A stretch of DNA of 64,000 nt from NCBI GenBank assembly GCA_031253835.1, contig JAIRVP010000080.1, positions 1 through 64,000 on the forward strand, read 5' to 3'. Within the stretch, counting starts at the first letter, position 1, and the number at the start of each line of letters is the position of its first letter. The translations under genes and the position numbers were made by a program. The notes beneath the pieces were generated by a model that saw nothing but the letters and a program-made list of their open reading frames with translations, was not told the DNA's origin and made no database searches. Shown here in pieces: positions 13,618-23,145 of the stretch. This DNA is from Burkholderia sp. (GTDB taxonomy: Bacteria > Pseudomonadota > Gammaproteobacteria > Burkholderiales > Burkholderiaceae).

Positions 13618-15804
13618 TCATGCGAGGTCGAAGCGGTCGAGGTTCATCACCTTGTTCCAGGCCGCGACGAAGTCGCGTGCGAACTTCTCCTTCGCGTCGC
13701 CGCTGCCGTACACCTCGGCCAGCGCACGCAGCTGCGCATGCGAGCCGAAGATCAGGTCGACACGCGTGCCCGTCCACTTGACCTTGCCCGTCGCGCGATC
13801 GCGCCCTTCGAACACGTCGTTCGCGGCCGACGCCGGCTTCCATTCCGTGCCCATGTCGAGCAGGTTCACGAAGAAGTCGTTCGTCAGCGCTTCCGGACGA
13901 TCGGTGAACACGCCGTGCTTCGCGTCGCCCGCATTCGCGCCGAGCACGCGCAGGCCACCGACGAGCACCGTCATCTCCGGCGCGCTCAGCGTCAGCAGTT
14001 GCGCCTTGTCGACCAGCAGCGCCTCGGCCGGCGTCTTGTACGCGCTCTTCAGGAAGTTGCGGAAACCGTCGGCGAGCGGCTCGAGCACGGCCATTGCCTC
14101 GATGTCGGTCTCTTCCTGCGTCGCATCGGCACGGCCCGGTGCGAACGGCACCGTCACCGCGACGCCCGCGTTCTTCGCAGCCTGCTCGACGCCGGCCGCA
14201 CCGGCCAGCACGATCAGGTCGGCGAGCGACACCTTCTTGCCGCCCGTCTGCGCGTCGTTGAACGCCTTCTGCACGCCTTCGAGCGTCGCAAGCACCTTCG
14301 CGAGTTCGGCCGGACGGTTCACTTCCCAGTCCTTCTGCGGAGCCAGGCGGATACGCGCACCGTTCGCGCCGCCGCGCTTGTCCGAACCGCGGAACGTCGC
14401 TGCCGACGCCCAGGCGGTCGACACGAGCTGCGACACCGACAGGCCCGCTGCGAGCACCTTCGCCTTCAGTGCCGCGACGTCGGCGTCGTCGATCAGCTTG
14501 TGGTCGACGGCCGGGATCGGGTCCTGCCACAGCAGGTGTTCCGCCGGCACTTCCGGGCCGAGATAGCGGGCACGCGGGCCCATGTCGCGGTGCGTGAGCT
14601 TGAACCACGCACGCGCGAACGCGTCGGCGAACTCGGCCGGGTTCTCGTAGAAGCGGCGCGAGATCTTTTCGTAGGCCGGGTCGAAACGCAGCGACAGGTC
14701 GGTCGTCAGCATCGTCGGGCGGTGCTTCTTCGACGCGTCGAACGCATCCGGAATCACGTCGCCGGCATCCTTCGCGACCCACTGGTGCGCGCCGGCCGGG
14801 CTCTTCGTCAGCTCCCACTCATAGCTGAACAGGTGCTTGAAGAAGTCGTTGCTCCACTGCGTCGGCGTCGACGTCCACGTGACTTCGAGGCCGCTCGTGA
14901 TCGCGTCCTTGCCCTTGCCCGTGCCGAACGTGCTCTTCCAGCCGAGACCCTGCTCTTCGAGGCCCGCGGCTTCCGGCTCGGGGCCGACGTTCGACGCCGG
15001 ACCGGCGCCGTGCGTCTTGCCGAACGTGTGGCCGCCCGCGATCAGCGCGACCGTCTCTTCGTCGTTCATCGCCATCCGGGCGAACGTCTCGCGGATGTCG
15101 TGCGCGGCAGCGACCGGGTCGGGGTTGCCGTCCGGGCCTTCCGGGTTCACGTAGATGAGGCCCATCTGCACCGCGGCGAGCGGGCTTTCGAGGTCACGCT
15201 TGCCCGAATAGCGGCTGTTCGGGCCGCCGCTCAGTTCCAGCCAGATCTTTTCCGAGCCCCAGTACACGTCGTCCGGTTCCCACGTGTCGACGCGGCCGCC
15301 CGCGTAACCGAACGTCGTGAAGCCCATCGATTCGAGCGCGACGTTGCCGGTCAGGATCAGCAGGTCGGCCCACGAGATGTTGCGACCGTACTTCTGCTTG
15401 ATCGGCCACAGCAGCCGGCGCGCCTTGTCGAGGCTCACGTTGTCCGGCCAGCTGTTGAGCGGCGCGAAGCGCTGCTGCCCGCCGCCCGCGCCGCCGCGGC
15501 CGTCGGCCGTGCGGTACGTGCCGGCGCTATGCCATGCCATCCGGATGAACAGGCCACCGTAGTGGCCGAAATCGGCCGGCCACCAGTCCTGCGACATCGT
15601 CATCAACGCGTGCAGATCCTTCTTCACTGCCGCGAGGTCAAGCTTCTTGAATGCCTCGGCGTAGTCGAAATCCTTGTCCATCGGATCGGACAGCGCCGAA
15701 TGCCGATGCAGGATGTTCAGATTCAGCTGATTCGGCCACCAGTCCTTGTTCGTCGTGCCGCTGCCTGCGGTGTGGTTGAACGGGCACTTCGTTTCGTTCG
15801 ACAT
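13618..15804 (-). CDS. katG: Catalase-peroxidase KatG
   Basis: A 728-residue haem enzyme that removes H2O2 by catalase and peroxidase activity. The distal site Arg88-Trp91-His92 (RMAWHSAGTY) and proximal His259 (GGHTFGKTHG) are present. The Trp91-Tyr218-Met244 set forms the covalent adduct needed for catalase activity. The second, degenerate peroxidase domain is complete to the C-terminus. Length fits the family (about 720-750). AAGGAG precedes the ATG at 15804. The gene lies downstream of oxyR in the same direction, so peroxide induction by OxyR is expected. Two tiny genes lie between them. Confidence 0.96.
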   Translation of the reverse strand: MSNETKCPFNHTAGSGTTNKDWWPNQLNLNILHRHSALSDPMDKDFDYAEAFKKLDLAAVKKDLHALMTMSQDWWPADFGHYGGLFIRMAWHSAGTYRTADGRGGAGGGQQRFAPLNSWPDNVSLDKARRLLWPIKQKYGRNISWADLLILTGNVALESMGFTTFGYAGGRVDTWEPDDVYWGSEKIWLELSGGPNSRYSGKRDLESPLAAVQMGLIYVNPEGPDGNPDPVAAAHDIRETFARMAMNDEETVALIAGGHTFGKTHGAGPASNVGPEPEAAGLEEQGLGWKSTFGTGKGKDAITSGLEVTWTSTPTQWSNDFFKHLFSYEWELTKSPAGAHQWVAKDAGDVIPDAFDASKKHRPTMLTTDLSLRFDPAYEKISRRFYENPAEFADAFARAWFKLTHRDMGPRARYLGPEVPAEHLLWQDPIPAVDHKLIDDADVAALKAKVLAAGLSVSQLVSTAWASAATFRGSDKRGGANGARIRLAPQKDWEVNRPAELAKVLATLEGVQKAFNDAQTGGKKVSLADLIVLAGAAGVEQAAKNAGVAVTVPFAPGRADATQEETDIEAMAVLEPLADGFRNFLKSAYKTPAEALLVDKAQLLTLSAPEMTVLVGGLRVLGANAGDAKHGVFTDRPEALTNDFFVNLLDMGTEWKPASAANDVFEGRDRATGKVKWTGTRVDLIFGSHAQLRALAEVYGSGDAKEKFARDFVAAWNKVMNLDRFDLA

Positions 15805-15924
15805 GCGTTTTCTCCTTGGCTTGCTCGTATGCCTCCACCCGTTCGCTCCGGCGGCATGCCGGGCGCGGATCGTGGAGTGTCATTGCGGGGATGGGAAACG
15901 GAACAGGTAGGTCCTCCTGTCGTA

Positions 15925-16053
15925 CTACGGGATGTCGTGCGCAGCATTCGGCACGCGTTCCCGCCGCGACGCGCCGCAGACGGGGCGCTCGGGGAAGCGG
16001 CTGCCGGCCGTCGTCGTGCCGGCGATGCGTGGGGTGTTCCTGCTTTCTGACAT
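15925..16053 (-). CDS. Possible small protein (42 aa) upstream of katG
   Basis: A 42-codon frame starts at 16053 with a GAGGGAG-like ribosome site about seven bases upstream. The product begins MSESRNTPRIAGTTTAGSRF and is rich in Arg, Pro and Thr, with one Cys. It has no hydrophobic segment and no family I recognise. It lies in the oxyR-katG interval, 66 bases after another small gene in the same direction. It may be a leader-type frame of the katG transcript or not a gene at all. Confidence 0.4.
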   Translation of the reverse strand: MSESRNTPRIAGTTTAGSRFPERPVCGASRRERVPNAAHDIP

Positions 16054-16119
16054 GCAATGCTCCCTCATGGCTTGACTGCGGGGGAATCGGGGGAACACAG
16101 GACCGGCGTACGGCGGCAC

Positions 16120-16257
16120 TCAACCGCCATACACACGGTCCGCCAGGTACGCAAACGCAATCGGACGCAGGCTGCGAACCGCGGCCCTGGCGCGATGTAC
16201 GACCGCGTCGCGCGACGGGATGTTCCGCTGCGCGTGCTGCAATACCGATCGCATCAT
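16120..16257 (-). CDS. Small basic protein (45 aa) between oxyR and katG
   Basis: A 45-codon frame starts with two ATGs at 16257 and has a very strong Shine-Dalgarno (AAAGGAGGA) five bases upstream. The product is basic (nine Arg, three His), beginning MMRSVLQHAQRNIPSRDAVV and ending in a hydrophobic patch (PIAFAYLADRVYGG). Strong initiation signals and its place just after the AT-rich promoter region suggest it is the first gene of a katG operon induced by peroxide. The function is unknown. Confidence 0.6.
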   Translation of the reverse strand: MMRSVLQHAQRNIPSRDAVVHRARAAVRSLRPIAFAYLADRVYGG

Positions 16258-16319
16258 GACATCCTCCTTTGACGCTTGCATTCAACGTGCAAATCGCACG
16301 TCGGCTTGACGACGATCCA

Positions 16320-16383
16320 TGTAATGGATCTTATCAAAACCTATTGATTATTTTAATTTAATAAATTTTATCTATGCGATAGA
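16320..16383 (-). promoter_or_regulatory. AT-rich promoter region of the katG operon
   Basis: About 60 bases of strongly A/T-rich DNA stand out in this GC-rich window, just upstream of the small genes that precede katG. They contain ATAG/CTAT elements on both strands (for example at 16341-16344, 16372-16375 and 16379-16382), which are OxyR half-site motifs. The regular four-element spacing of a classical OxyR site is not met. I therefore call it the likely promoter and OxyR target region without fixing the site. Confidence 0.5.
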
Positions 16384-16413
16384 GAAAAATAAACGGGGTC
16401 GCAAGGCCCCGTT
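16384..16413 (-). terminator. Intrinsic terminator after oxyR
   Basis: On the minus strand AACGGGG pairs with CCCCGTT, with one further inner pair and a short loop, followed by TATTTTT. It lies 35 bases after the oxyR stop codon and separates oxyR from the katG promoter region. Confidence 0.75.
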
Positions 16414-16448
16414 CATCATGCTGCCACACGGGCATGCGGCATGCGCGC

Positions 16449-17408
16449 TCAGTTCATCGTGGCCGGCATGTCGAGCTTCGCGACGCCCGGCAGCTCGCAC
16501 GCGGCAATCGCGTCGCTGATCGCGTCGATCGCCGGCATCCGCGTGAAGCTCTTGCGCCACACGAGCACCACGCGGCGGTCGGGCACCGGTTCGTTGAACG
16601 GCACGTACGACAGCAGCTCGGCATCGGGGCCGTTCGCGCGCGGGCCGATCTCGGCCACCGACATCCGCGGCAGCACCGTGATGCCGACGCCGCTCGCGAC
16701 CATGTGGCGAATGGTTTCGAGCGACGAGCCCTCGAAGGTCTTCTGGATGCCGTCGGCCGTCTGCGAGAAGCGCATCAGCTCCGGGCACACGCCGAGCACG
16801 TGATCGCGGAAGCAATGGCCGTTGCCGAGCAGCAGCATGGTTTCCTGCTTCAGGTCCTCGGCGTCGATTTCCTCGCGCTTCTCCCACGGATGGCCGGCCG
16901 GCAGTGCGACGACGAACGGCTCGTCGTACAGCGGACGCACCATCAGGCCGGTTTCCGGGAACGGCAGCGCCATGATCGCGGCGTCGATCTCGCCCTGCTT
17001 CAGCAGTTCGAGCAGCTTCAGCGTGTAGTTCTCCTGCAGCATCAGCGGCATCTGCGGGACACGCTGGATCATTTGCTTGACGAGCGTCGGCAGCAGGTAC
17101 GGCCCGATCGTGTAGATCACGCCGAGGCGGAACGGGCCGACCAGCGGGTCCTTGCCCTGCTTCGCGATCTCCTTGATCGCGAAGGTCTGCTCGAGCACGC
17201 GCTGCGCCTGCGTGACGATCTGGTCACCGATCGGCGTCACGCTCACTTCGCTCGCGCCGCGCTCGAAAATCTGCACGTTGAGCTCGTCTTCAAGCTTCTT
17301 GATCGCCACCGACAGCGTCGGCTGGCTCACGAAGCAGGCTTCGGCCGCGCGGCCGAAATGCCGTTCGCGCGCGACCGCGACGATGTATTTCAATTCAGTC
17401 AGCGTCAT
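16449..17408 (-). CDS. oxyR: Peroxide-sensing LysR-type regulator OxyR
   Basis: A 319-residue LysR-family activator. It has an N-terminal winged helix-turn-helix (about residues 1-60) and a C-terminal regulatory domain. The redox pair Cys199 and Cys208 (GNGHCFRDHVLGVCPE) sits at exactly the E. coli positions. Oxidation to a disulfide switches on peroxide-defence genes. It lies just upstream of the katG group in the same direction, with its own promoter at 17446-17475 and a terminator behind it. The recG gene ends 128 bases upstream. Confidence 0.95.
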   Translation of the reverse strand: MTLTELKYIVAVARERHFGRAAEACFVSQPTLSVAIKKLEDELNVQIFERGASEVSVTPIGDQIVTQAQRVLEQTFAIKEIAKQGKDPLVGPFRLGVIYTIGPYLLPTLVKQMIQRVPQMPLMLQENYTLKLLELLKQGEIDAAIMALPFPETGLMVRPLYDEPFVVALPAGHPWEKREEIDAEDLKQETMLLLGNGHCFRDHVLGVCPELMRFSQTADGIQKTFEGSSLETIRHMVASGVGITVLPRMSVAEIGPRANGPDAELLSYVPFNEPVPDRRVVLVWRKSFTRMPAIDAISDAIAACELPGVAKLDMPATMN

Positions 17409-17445
17409 TGTGGGTCAATCAGAGATATACAGGCGATAGGTTTAA

Positions 17446-17475
17446 TTTATACACCCTCTGGCACCGGTTCGCCAA
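17446..17475 (-). promoter_or_regulatory. Sigma-70 promoter of oxyR
   Basis: On the minus strand TTGGCG (17475-17470) and TATAAA (17451-17446) are 18 bases apart. The -10 element lies 38 bases before the oxyR start codon. ATAG-like sequence between promoter and gene (CCTATCGCC) could allow self-control. Confidence 0.6.
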
Positions 17476-17535
17476 GTTTCTCAGCATCGCGATGCGTCGA
17501 TCGACGGTCGTTTGATCCGGCCCCGAGCCGGTCAA

Positions 17536-19851
17536 TCAGGCCTTCAGGTACTGCTCTCGCGCACCGAGCCAGCGTGCGAGATGCTGCGTGACGATGTCGG
17601 GGTACGCGGCAATCAGCCGCGTCGCGGCATCGCGGGCCGGGTCGATCAGCCAGCCGTCGGTCTCGAGGTTCGCGAAGCGCAGCATCGCCGCGCCCGACTG
17701 GCGCGCGCCGAGGAATTCGCCGGGGCCGCGGATTTCGAGGTCGCGCCGCGCGATCTCGAAGCCGTCGGTCGTCTCGCGCATCGTCTTCAGCCGCTCGCGG
17801 CCGGTCAGCGACAGCGGCCCCGTGTACAGCAGCACGCACACCGACGCCGCGGTGCCGCGCCCGACGCGGCCGCGCAGCTGGTGCAGCTGCGCGAGGCCGA
17901 AACGCTCCGCGTGCTCGATCACCATCAGCGACGCGTTCGGCACGTCGACGCCGACTTCGATCACGGTCGTCGCGACGAGCAGCTGCACGTCGTTGCGCGT
18001 GAACGCTTCCATCACGGCGGCCTTGTCGGCCGGCGACAGCCGGCCGTGCACGAGCCCGACCTTCAGCTCGGGCAGCGCGGCGATCAGCGTCTCGTAGGTC
18101 TCGACGGCCGTCTGCAGCTGCAGCGTCTCGCTTTCCTCGATCAGCGGGCAGACCCAGTACACCTGGCGCCCGGTCAGCGCGGCTTCGCGCACGCGGGCGA
18201 TCACCTCCTCGCGCCGCGCATCGCCGACGAGGCGCGTCAGCACGGGCGTGCGGCCCGGCGGCAACTCGTCGATCGTCGAGACCTCGAGATCCGCGTAGTA
18301 CGTCATCGCGAGCGTGCGCGGGATCGGCGTGGCCGACATCATCAACTGGTGCGGCTGGAAGTCGCGCGCGCCGTTGGCGGCCTTCGCGGCCTTCGCGCGC
18401 AGCGCAAGACGCTGCTCGACGCCGAAACGGTGCTGTTCGTCGACGATCACGAGGCCGAGCCGCGCGAATTCGACCGTGTCCTGGATGATCGCGTGCGTGC
18501 CGATCACGAGCTGCGCGGTGCCGAGCGCGGCCGCCTCGATCGCCGCGCGCTTCTCCTTCGCCTTCAGGCTGCCCGCGAGCCACGCGACCGTGACGCCGAG
18601 CGGCTCGAGCCACGCGCGCAGCTTGCGCGCGTGCTGTTCCGCGAGGATTTCGGTCGGCGCCATCAGCGCGGCCTGGTAGCCGGCGTCGATCGCCTGCGTG
18701 GCGGCCAGCGCCGCGACGACCGTCTTGCCGCTGCCGACGTCGCCCTGCAGCAGGCGCTGCATCGGGTGCGCGAGCGTGAGGTCGTGCGCGATCTCGTCGA
18801 CGACGCGCGCCTGCGCGCCCGTCAGCGTGAACGGCAGCGCCGCATACAGCCGCGTCGTCAGCGCATCGGCATCGCTCGCGGTGCGGCGCGGCATCGCGGG
18901 CGCCGCGCGCGTGCGGCGCTCCTCGTGTGCGCGCTTGAGCGACAGCTGCTGCGCGAGCAGCTCCTCGAACTTGATGCGCGTCCACGCCGGATGCGAGCCG
19001 TCCATCAGCGCGGCTTCGTCGGAATCGACGCGCGGGTGGTGCAGGATGCGCACGGCCTGCTCGAGCGTCGGCACGTCGAGCGGCTTCAGGTAGTCGCGCT
19101 GGATCTCGGGCGGCAGCAGCTCGGGCAGCGGCGTGCGCTCGACGGCATTCTCGATCGCCTTGCGCAGGTAGGCCTGCGACACGCCGGCCGTGCTCGGATA
19201 AACGGGCGTGAGCACCTGCGGCAACGGTGCATCGGCTTCGACGACGCGCACGGCCGGATGCACCATCTCCATCCCGAAGAAGCCGCCGCGCACGTCGCCG
19301 CGCACGCGCAGCCGCTGGCCGACGGCCATCTGCTTGACCTGCGACCCGTAGAAATTCAGGAAGCGCAGCACGAGATGCTCGCCGTCGTCGTCCTGGATCT
19401 TCACGACGAGCTGGCGGCGCGGCCGGAATGCGACCTCGTTGTCGAACACGACGCCTTCGGCCTGCGCGATGCCGCCCGGCAGCAGCTCGCCGATCGGCGT
19501 GAGCGTGGTTTCGTCTTCATAGCGCATCGGCAGATGCAGCACGAGATCGATCGACCGCGTGAGACCGAGCTTCGCGAGCTTGTCGACGGTCTTCACCGGT
19601 TTATCGGCGGCCGCCTTCTTCTTGCGCTTCGCGCCGCCCGCGCCCGCTTCGTCGCCCGCTGCAGCGCCTTCGGCATCGGGCGCGGCGGCCGCCGGCTGCG
19701 CGAGCCGCCCGTCGGCGCCGCGCTTCGGGCCGGCGCGGCGCGGTACGGCACGCTCCCCCGCGTTTTGTGCGGACGGCGCGACGTCCTCCGCGTCGAACGG
19801 ATCGGCGGAATCGGCAACGGCAGCGGGGGAACGGCGTGGTGACACAGGCAT
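17536..19851 (-). CDS. recG: ATP-dependent DNA helicase RecG
   Basis: A 771-residue superfamily 2 helicase that reverses stalled replication forks and processes branched DNA. It has the wedge/OB domain (GQRLRVRGDVRGGFFG), Walker A GDVGSGKTVVA, the DExH-type motif VIVDEQHRFG, and motif VI with QLRGRVGRG. E. coli RecG is 693 residues. The extra length is an N-terminal tail of about 80 residues, rich in Ala, Pro and Lys and probably disordered. An ATG nearer the conserved core cannot be excluded. It is convergent with nothing nearby and is followed by oxyR on the same strand. Confidence 0.93.
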   Translation of the reverse strand: MPVSPRRSPAAVADSADPFDAEDVAPSAQNAGERAVPRRAGPKRGADGRLAQPAAAAPDAEGAAAGDEAGAGGAKRKKKAAADKPVKTVDKLAKLGLTRSIDLVLHLPMRYEDETTLTPIGELLPGGIAQAEGVVFDNEVAFRPRRQLVVKIQDDDGEHLVLRFLNFYGSQVKQMAVGQRLRVRGDVRGGFFGMEMVHPAVRVVEADAPLPQVLTPVYPSTAGVSQAYLRKAIENAVERTPLPELLPPEIQRDYLKPLDVPTLEQAVRILHHPRVDSDEAALMDGSHPAWTRIKFEELLAQQLSLKRAHEERRTRAAPAMPRRTASDADALTTRLYAALPFTLTGAQARVVDEIAHDLTLAHPMQRLLQGDVGSGKTVVAALAATQAIDAGYQAALMAPTEILAEQHARKLRAWLEPLGVTVAWLAGSLKAKEKRAAIEAAALGTAQLVIGTHAIIQDTVEFARLGLVIVDEQHRFGVEQRLALRAKAAKAANGARDFQPHQLMMSATPIPRTLAMTYYADLEVSTIDELPPGRTPVLTRLVGDARREEVIARVREAALTGRQVYWVCPLIEESETLQLQTAVETYETLIAALPELKVGLVHGRLSPADKAAVMEAFTRNDVQLLVATTVIEVGVDVPNASLMVIEHAERFGLAQLHQLRGRVGRGTAASVCVLLYTGPLSLTGRERLKTMRETTDGFEIARRDLEIRGPGEFLGARQSGAAMLRFANLETDGWLIDPARDAATRLIAAYPDIVTQHLARWLGAREQYLKA

Positions 19852-20018
19852 CGGATCGTCTGGGTGCTTCGCAAGGCAAGTACAATAGCGGCTTTCACGT
19901 CGTCCGAACGAACGACGCCGGCCAGGCCGCGCTTCCCGTCATCATAGCGGCTCGCGCGCCCCATTTACGCGTTTCCGCCCTGCCGGCGACGCCCGCCGGC
20001 CGTTTCGAACCAGCCCGC

Positions 20019-21086
20019 ATGTTCACGCTTTCCGATTTCGATTTCAATCTGCCGCCCGAGCTGATTGCACAAACCGCGCTGCCCGATCGCACCGCGAGCC
20101 GCCTGCTCGAGGTCGACCGCAGCGTCGAGCCCGCGCGCTTCGTCGACCGCCATTTCGCCGAGCTGCCGTCGTGCATCGCGCCCGGCGACCTGCTCGTCTT
20201 CAACGATACCAAGGTGCTGAAGGCACGGTTCTTCGGCCAGAAGGCCAGCGGCGGCAAGATCGAGGTGCTGATCGAGCGCGTGACGGGCACGCACACGGCG
20301 CTCGCGCAGATCCGCGCGAGCAAGTCGCCGGGCGCCGGCACGACGCTGCGTCTCGCCGACGCATTCGACGTGACGGTCGGCGAGCGCGTCGAGCCGTTCT
20401 TCACGCTGCAGTTCCCCGCGCCGTGCCTCGACCTGATCGAGCAGTTCGGCCGCCTGCCGCTGCCGCCGTACATCGAGCACGATCCCGACGCGACCGACGA
20501 GACGCGCTACCAGACCGTCTACGCGAGCAACCCGGGCGCGGTCGCCGCGCCGACGGCCGGCCTGCACTTCGACCGGCCGATGCTCGACCAGCTCGACGCG
20601 ATGGGCGTCGAGCGCGCGACGCTGACGCTGCACGTCGGCGCCGGCACGTTCCAGCCGGTGCGCGTCGACAACATCGCCGAGCACAAGATGCACAGCGAGT
20701 GGTACGACCTGCCGCAGTCGCTGGTCGACCGGATCGCCGCGACCCGCGCCCGCGGCGGCAACGTGATCGCCGTCGGCACGACGTCGATGCGCGCGCTCGA
20801 AGCCGCCGCGCGCTCGGCCGACGAAGCGGGCCGCCCGCTCGCGGCGACGCAGGCCGAGACCGACATCTTCATCACGCCCGGCTACCGCTTCCGCGTGGTC
20901 GACCGGCTCGTCACGAACTTCCACCTGCCGAAATCGACGCTGCTGATGCTGGTGTCCGCGTTCGCGGGCGTCGAGACGATCCGTGCCGCGTACCGTCACG
21001 CGATCGACCAACGCTACCGCTTCTTCAGCTACGGCGACGCGATGCTGCTCACGCGGCGCGACACGCCGGAGGCGACCGGCGCGTAA
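20019..21086 (+). CDS. queA: S-adenosylmethionine:tRNA ribosyltransferase-isomerase QueA
   Basis: A 355-residue enzyme that converts preQ1 in tRNA to epoxyqueuosine using the ribosyl group of SAM. Family marks include LPPELIAQTALPDRTASRLL near the start, VFNDTKVLKARFFG, AAPTAGLHFD and VGTTSMRALE. Length is usual (about 350). I chose the ATG at 20019 (MFTLSDFDF); the open frame extends upstream toward recG but lacks homology. It precedes tgt, the previous enzyme of the same pathway, by 208 bases. Confidence 0.94.
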   Translation: MFTLSDFDFNLPPELIAQTALPDRTASRLLEVDRSVEPARFVDRHFAELPSCIAPGDLLVFNDTKVLKARFFGQKASGGKIEVLIERVTGTHTALAQIRASKSPGAGTTLRLADAFDVTVGERVEPFFTLQFPAPCLDLIEQFGRLPLPPYIEHDPDATDETRYQTVYASNPGAVAAPTAGLHFDRPMLDQLDAMGVERATLTLHVGAGTFQPVRVDNIAEHKMHSEWYDLPQSLVDRIAATRARGGNVIAVGTTSMRALEAAARSADEAGRPLAATQAETDIFITPGYRFRVVDRLVTNFHLPKSTLLMLVSAFAGVETIRAAYRHAIDQRYRFFSYGDAMLLTRRDTPEATGA

Positions 21087-21294
21087 CGCGCGGCCGCGGC
21101 ACCTTCGTCGCGCACCTCGACGGCGGACCACCGTTCGTCGTCGCCGCGCGCTACGATGGCGCGCCTTTCGTTTTTCCGCCGCCGGCCCGCCGGCGGCGCT
21201 TTTCAACATGCGCCGGACTTGCGATCCAGAGTTAGCGCTTTAGCGGTTACTCTGGTCCCATGCAAAGCAGCCCGGTAGCAAGGAGAACAACGCG

Positions 21295-22482
21295 ATGACC
21301 GAAGGTTCATCCCACGATACGCACGCGAGCGTGCAGGACCGCCCGGCCAACGGGCTCGAATTCGAACTGCTGACGACCGACGGCCACGCACGCCGCGGCC
21401 GCGTGAAGCTCAACCACGGCGTGGTCGAGACGCCGATCTTCATGCCGGTCGGCACGTACGGCACCGTGAAGGCGATCCAGCCGCGCGAGCTGCACGAGAT
21501 CAAGGCCCAGATCATCCTCGGCAACACGTTCCACCTGTGGCTGCGCCCGGGCCTCGACACGATCGACGCGCACGGCGGCCTGCACGCCTTCATGGGCTGG
21601 AACAAGCCGATCCTGACCGACTCGGGCGGCTTCCAGGTGTTCTCGCTCGGCGACCTGCGCAAGATCACCGAGGACGGCGTCACGTTCGCGTCGCCGATCA
21701 ACGGCGACAAGCTGTTCCTGTCGCCGGAAGTGTCGATGCAGATCCAGAAGGTGCTGAACTCCGACGTCGTGATGCAGTTCGACGAGTGCACGCCGTACGC
21801 GACCGACGGCGTGCCGACCACGCACAAGGAAGCGGCCGACTCGATGCGCATGTCGCTGCGCTGGGCGAAGCGCTCGCTCGACGAATTCAACCGGCTCGGC
21901 AACCCGAACGCGCTGTTCGGGATCGTCCAGGGCGGGATGTTCGAGGACCTGCGCGACGAATCGCTCGCGGGCCTGGCGGAACTCGGCTTCCACGGCCTCG
22001 CGATCGGCGGGCTGTCGGTCGGCGAGCCGAAGGAAGACATGATGCGCGTGCTGCGGCACGTGGGCCCGAAGCTGCCGGCCAACAAGCCGCACTACCTGAT
22101 GGGCGTCGGCACGCCGGAGGACCTGGTCGAGGGCGTCGCGAACGGCGTCGACATGTTCGACTGCGTGATGCCGACCCGCAACGCGCGCAACGGCTGGCTG
22201 TTCACGCGCTTCGGCGACGTGAAGATCCGCAACGCGACGCACAAGAACTCGCTGAAGCCGCTCGACGCGAGCTGCACGTGCTACACGTGCCAGAACTTCT
22301 CGCGCGGCTACCTGCATCACCTGCACCGCGTCGGCGAAATCCTCGGCGCGCAGCTCAACACGATCCACAACCTGCACTACTACCTGCAGCTGATGAGCGA
22401 GATCCGCGAGGCGATCGAAACGCATACGTTCGACGCGTTCCGCCAGCGCTTCGCGGAGGATCGTGCAAGAGGGGTCGACTGA
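21295..22482 (+). CDS. tgt: tRNA-guanine transglycosylase
   Basis: A 395-residue TIM-barrel enzyme that swaps guanine 34 for preQ1 in tRNAs with GUN anticodons. The active-site loop DSGGFQVFSLG and the catalytic DGVDMFDCVMPTRNAR region are present. The C-terminal zinc site CTCYTCQNFSRGYLHHLHR is complete. AAGGAG lies eight bases before the ATG. Genes for SecYEG accessory proteins (yajC, secD, secF) follow, the classic queA-tgt-yajC-secDF order. Confidence 0.95.
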   Translation: MTEGSSHDTHASVQDRPANGLEFELLTTDGHARRGRVKLNHGVVETPIFMPVGTYGTVKAIQPRELHEIKAQIILGNTFHLWLRPGLDTIDAHGGLHAFMGWNKPILTDSGGFQVFSLGDLRKITEDGVTFASPINGDKLFLSPEVSMQIQKVLNSDVVMQFDECTPYATDGVPTTHKEAADSMRMSLRWAKRSLDEFNRLGNPNALFGIVQGGMFEDLRDESLAGLAELGFHGLAIGGLSVGEPKEDMMRVLRHVGPKLPANKPHYLMGVGTPEDLVEGVANGVDMFDCVMPTRNARNGWLFTRFGDVKIRNATHKNSLKPLDASCTCYTCQNFSRGYLHHLHRVGEILGAQLNTIHNLHYYLQLMSEIREAIETHTFDAFRQRFAEDRARGVD

Positions 22483-22715
22483 TCGGCCGGCGGGCCGCGG
22501 GGCGGCCGGTCACATAGGACGAGTACTAATTGACGCGTTCAAATCGCCCGTCGCGGCCGCCAAACATTACAATTACCTTTCCAGACAAGTCGCAACGGTG
22601 TCGGTTCGCGCTTTAACAGCTTGATCCGAAAGCGCATTTGCCGATCCGTTTGCGCATGGGGCCGGTGGTAGAATAACCGGCTTATTTTTCGATCTTCCCC
22701 TACGGAGAGACCAAC

Positions 22716-23039
22716 GTGCCGTTCATTTCCAATGCCTTCGCGCAAGGTGCCGGTGGCGCCGAATCGAGCCTGATGAGCTTCCTGCCGCTCATCCTGATGT
22801 TCGCGGTGCTCTACTTCATCATGATCCGTCCGCAGATGAAGCGCCAGAAGGAACACCGCAACATGCTGTCGGCCATGGCCAAGGGCGACGAAGTCGTCAC
22901 GAGCGGCGGCCTCGTCGGCAAGGTGACGAAGGTTACCGAAGGCTACATCGGCGTCGAAATCGCCGAAGGCACTGAAATCACCGTGCAGAAGGCTGCGGTC
23001 ACGACCATTCTGCCGAAGGGCACGATCAAGTCGCTGTAA
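22716..23039 (+). CDS. yajC: Preprotein translocase accessory protein YajC
   Basis: A 107-residue protein with one N-terminal membrane helix (LMSFLPLILMFAVLYFIMI, about residues 18-36). A cytoplasmic domain follows with the conserved MSAMAKGDEVVTSGGLVGKV. It joins SecDF in the holotranslocon. The start codon is GTG at 22716, preceded by GGAGAG, and a TAGAAT -10-like element lies at about 22670. It begins the yajC-secD-secF group. Confidence 0.93.
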   Translation: MPFISNAFAQGAGGAESSLMSFLPLILMFAVLYFIMIRPQMKRQKEHRNMLSAMAKGDEVVTSGGLVGKVTKVTEGYIGVEIAEGTEITVQKAAVTTILPKGTIKSL

Positions 23040-23145
23040 GCCCTTCACCGAGCGTCCGGCTCCCCGCGCCGTGCCCGCCTGAGAGAGCGGGCCGCTGCGG
23101 CGCCGGACGCGACGCTTTCACGCCAACCACCCGTTCGGCCCCCTC

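Noticed and set aside
16341..16382. A classical four-part OxyR site upstream of katG
   Set aside because: ATAG/CTAT elements are present but not at the required 7-base spacing, so only a general promoter region is called.
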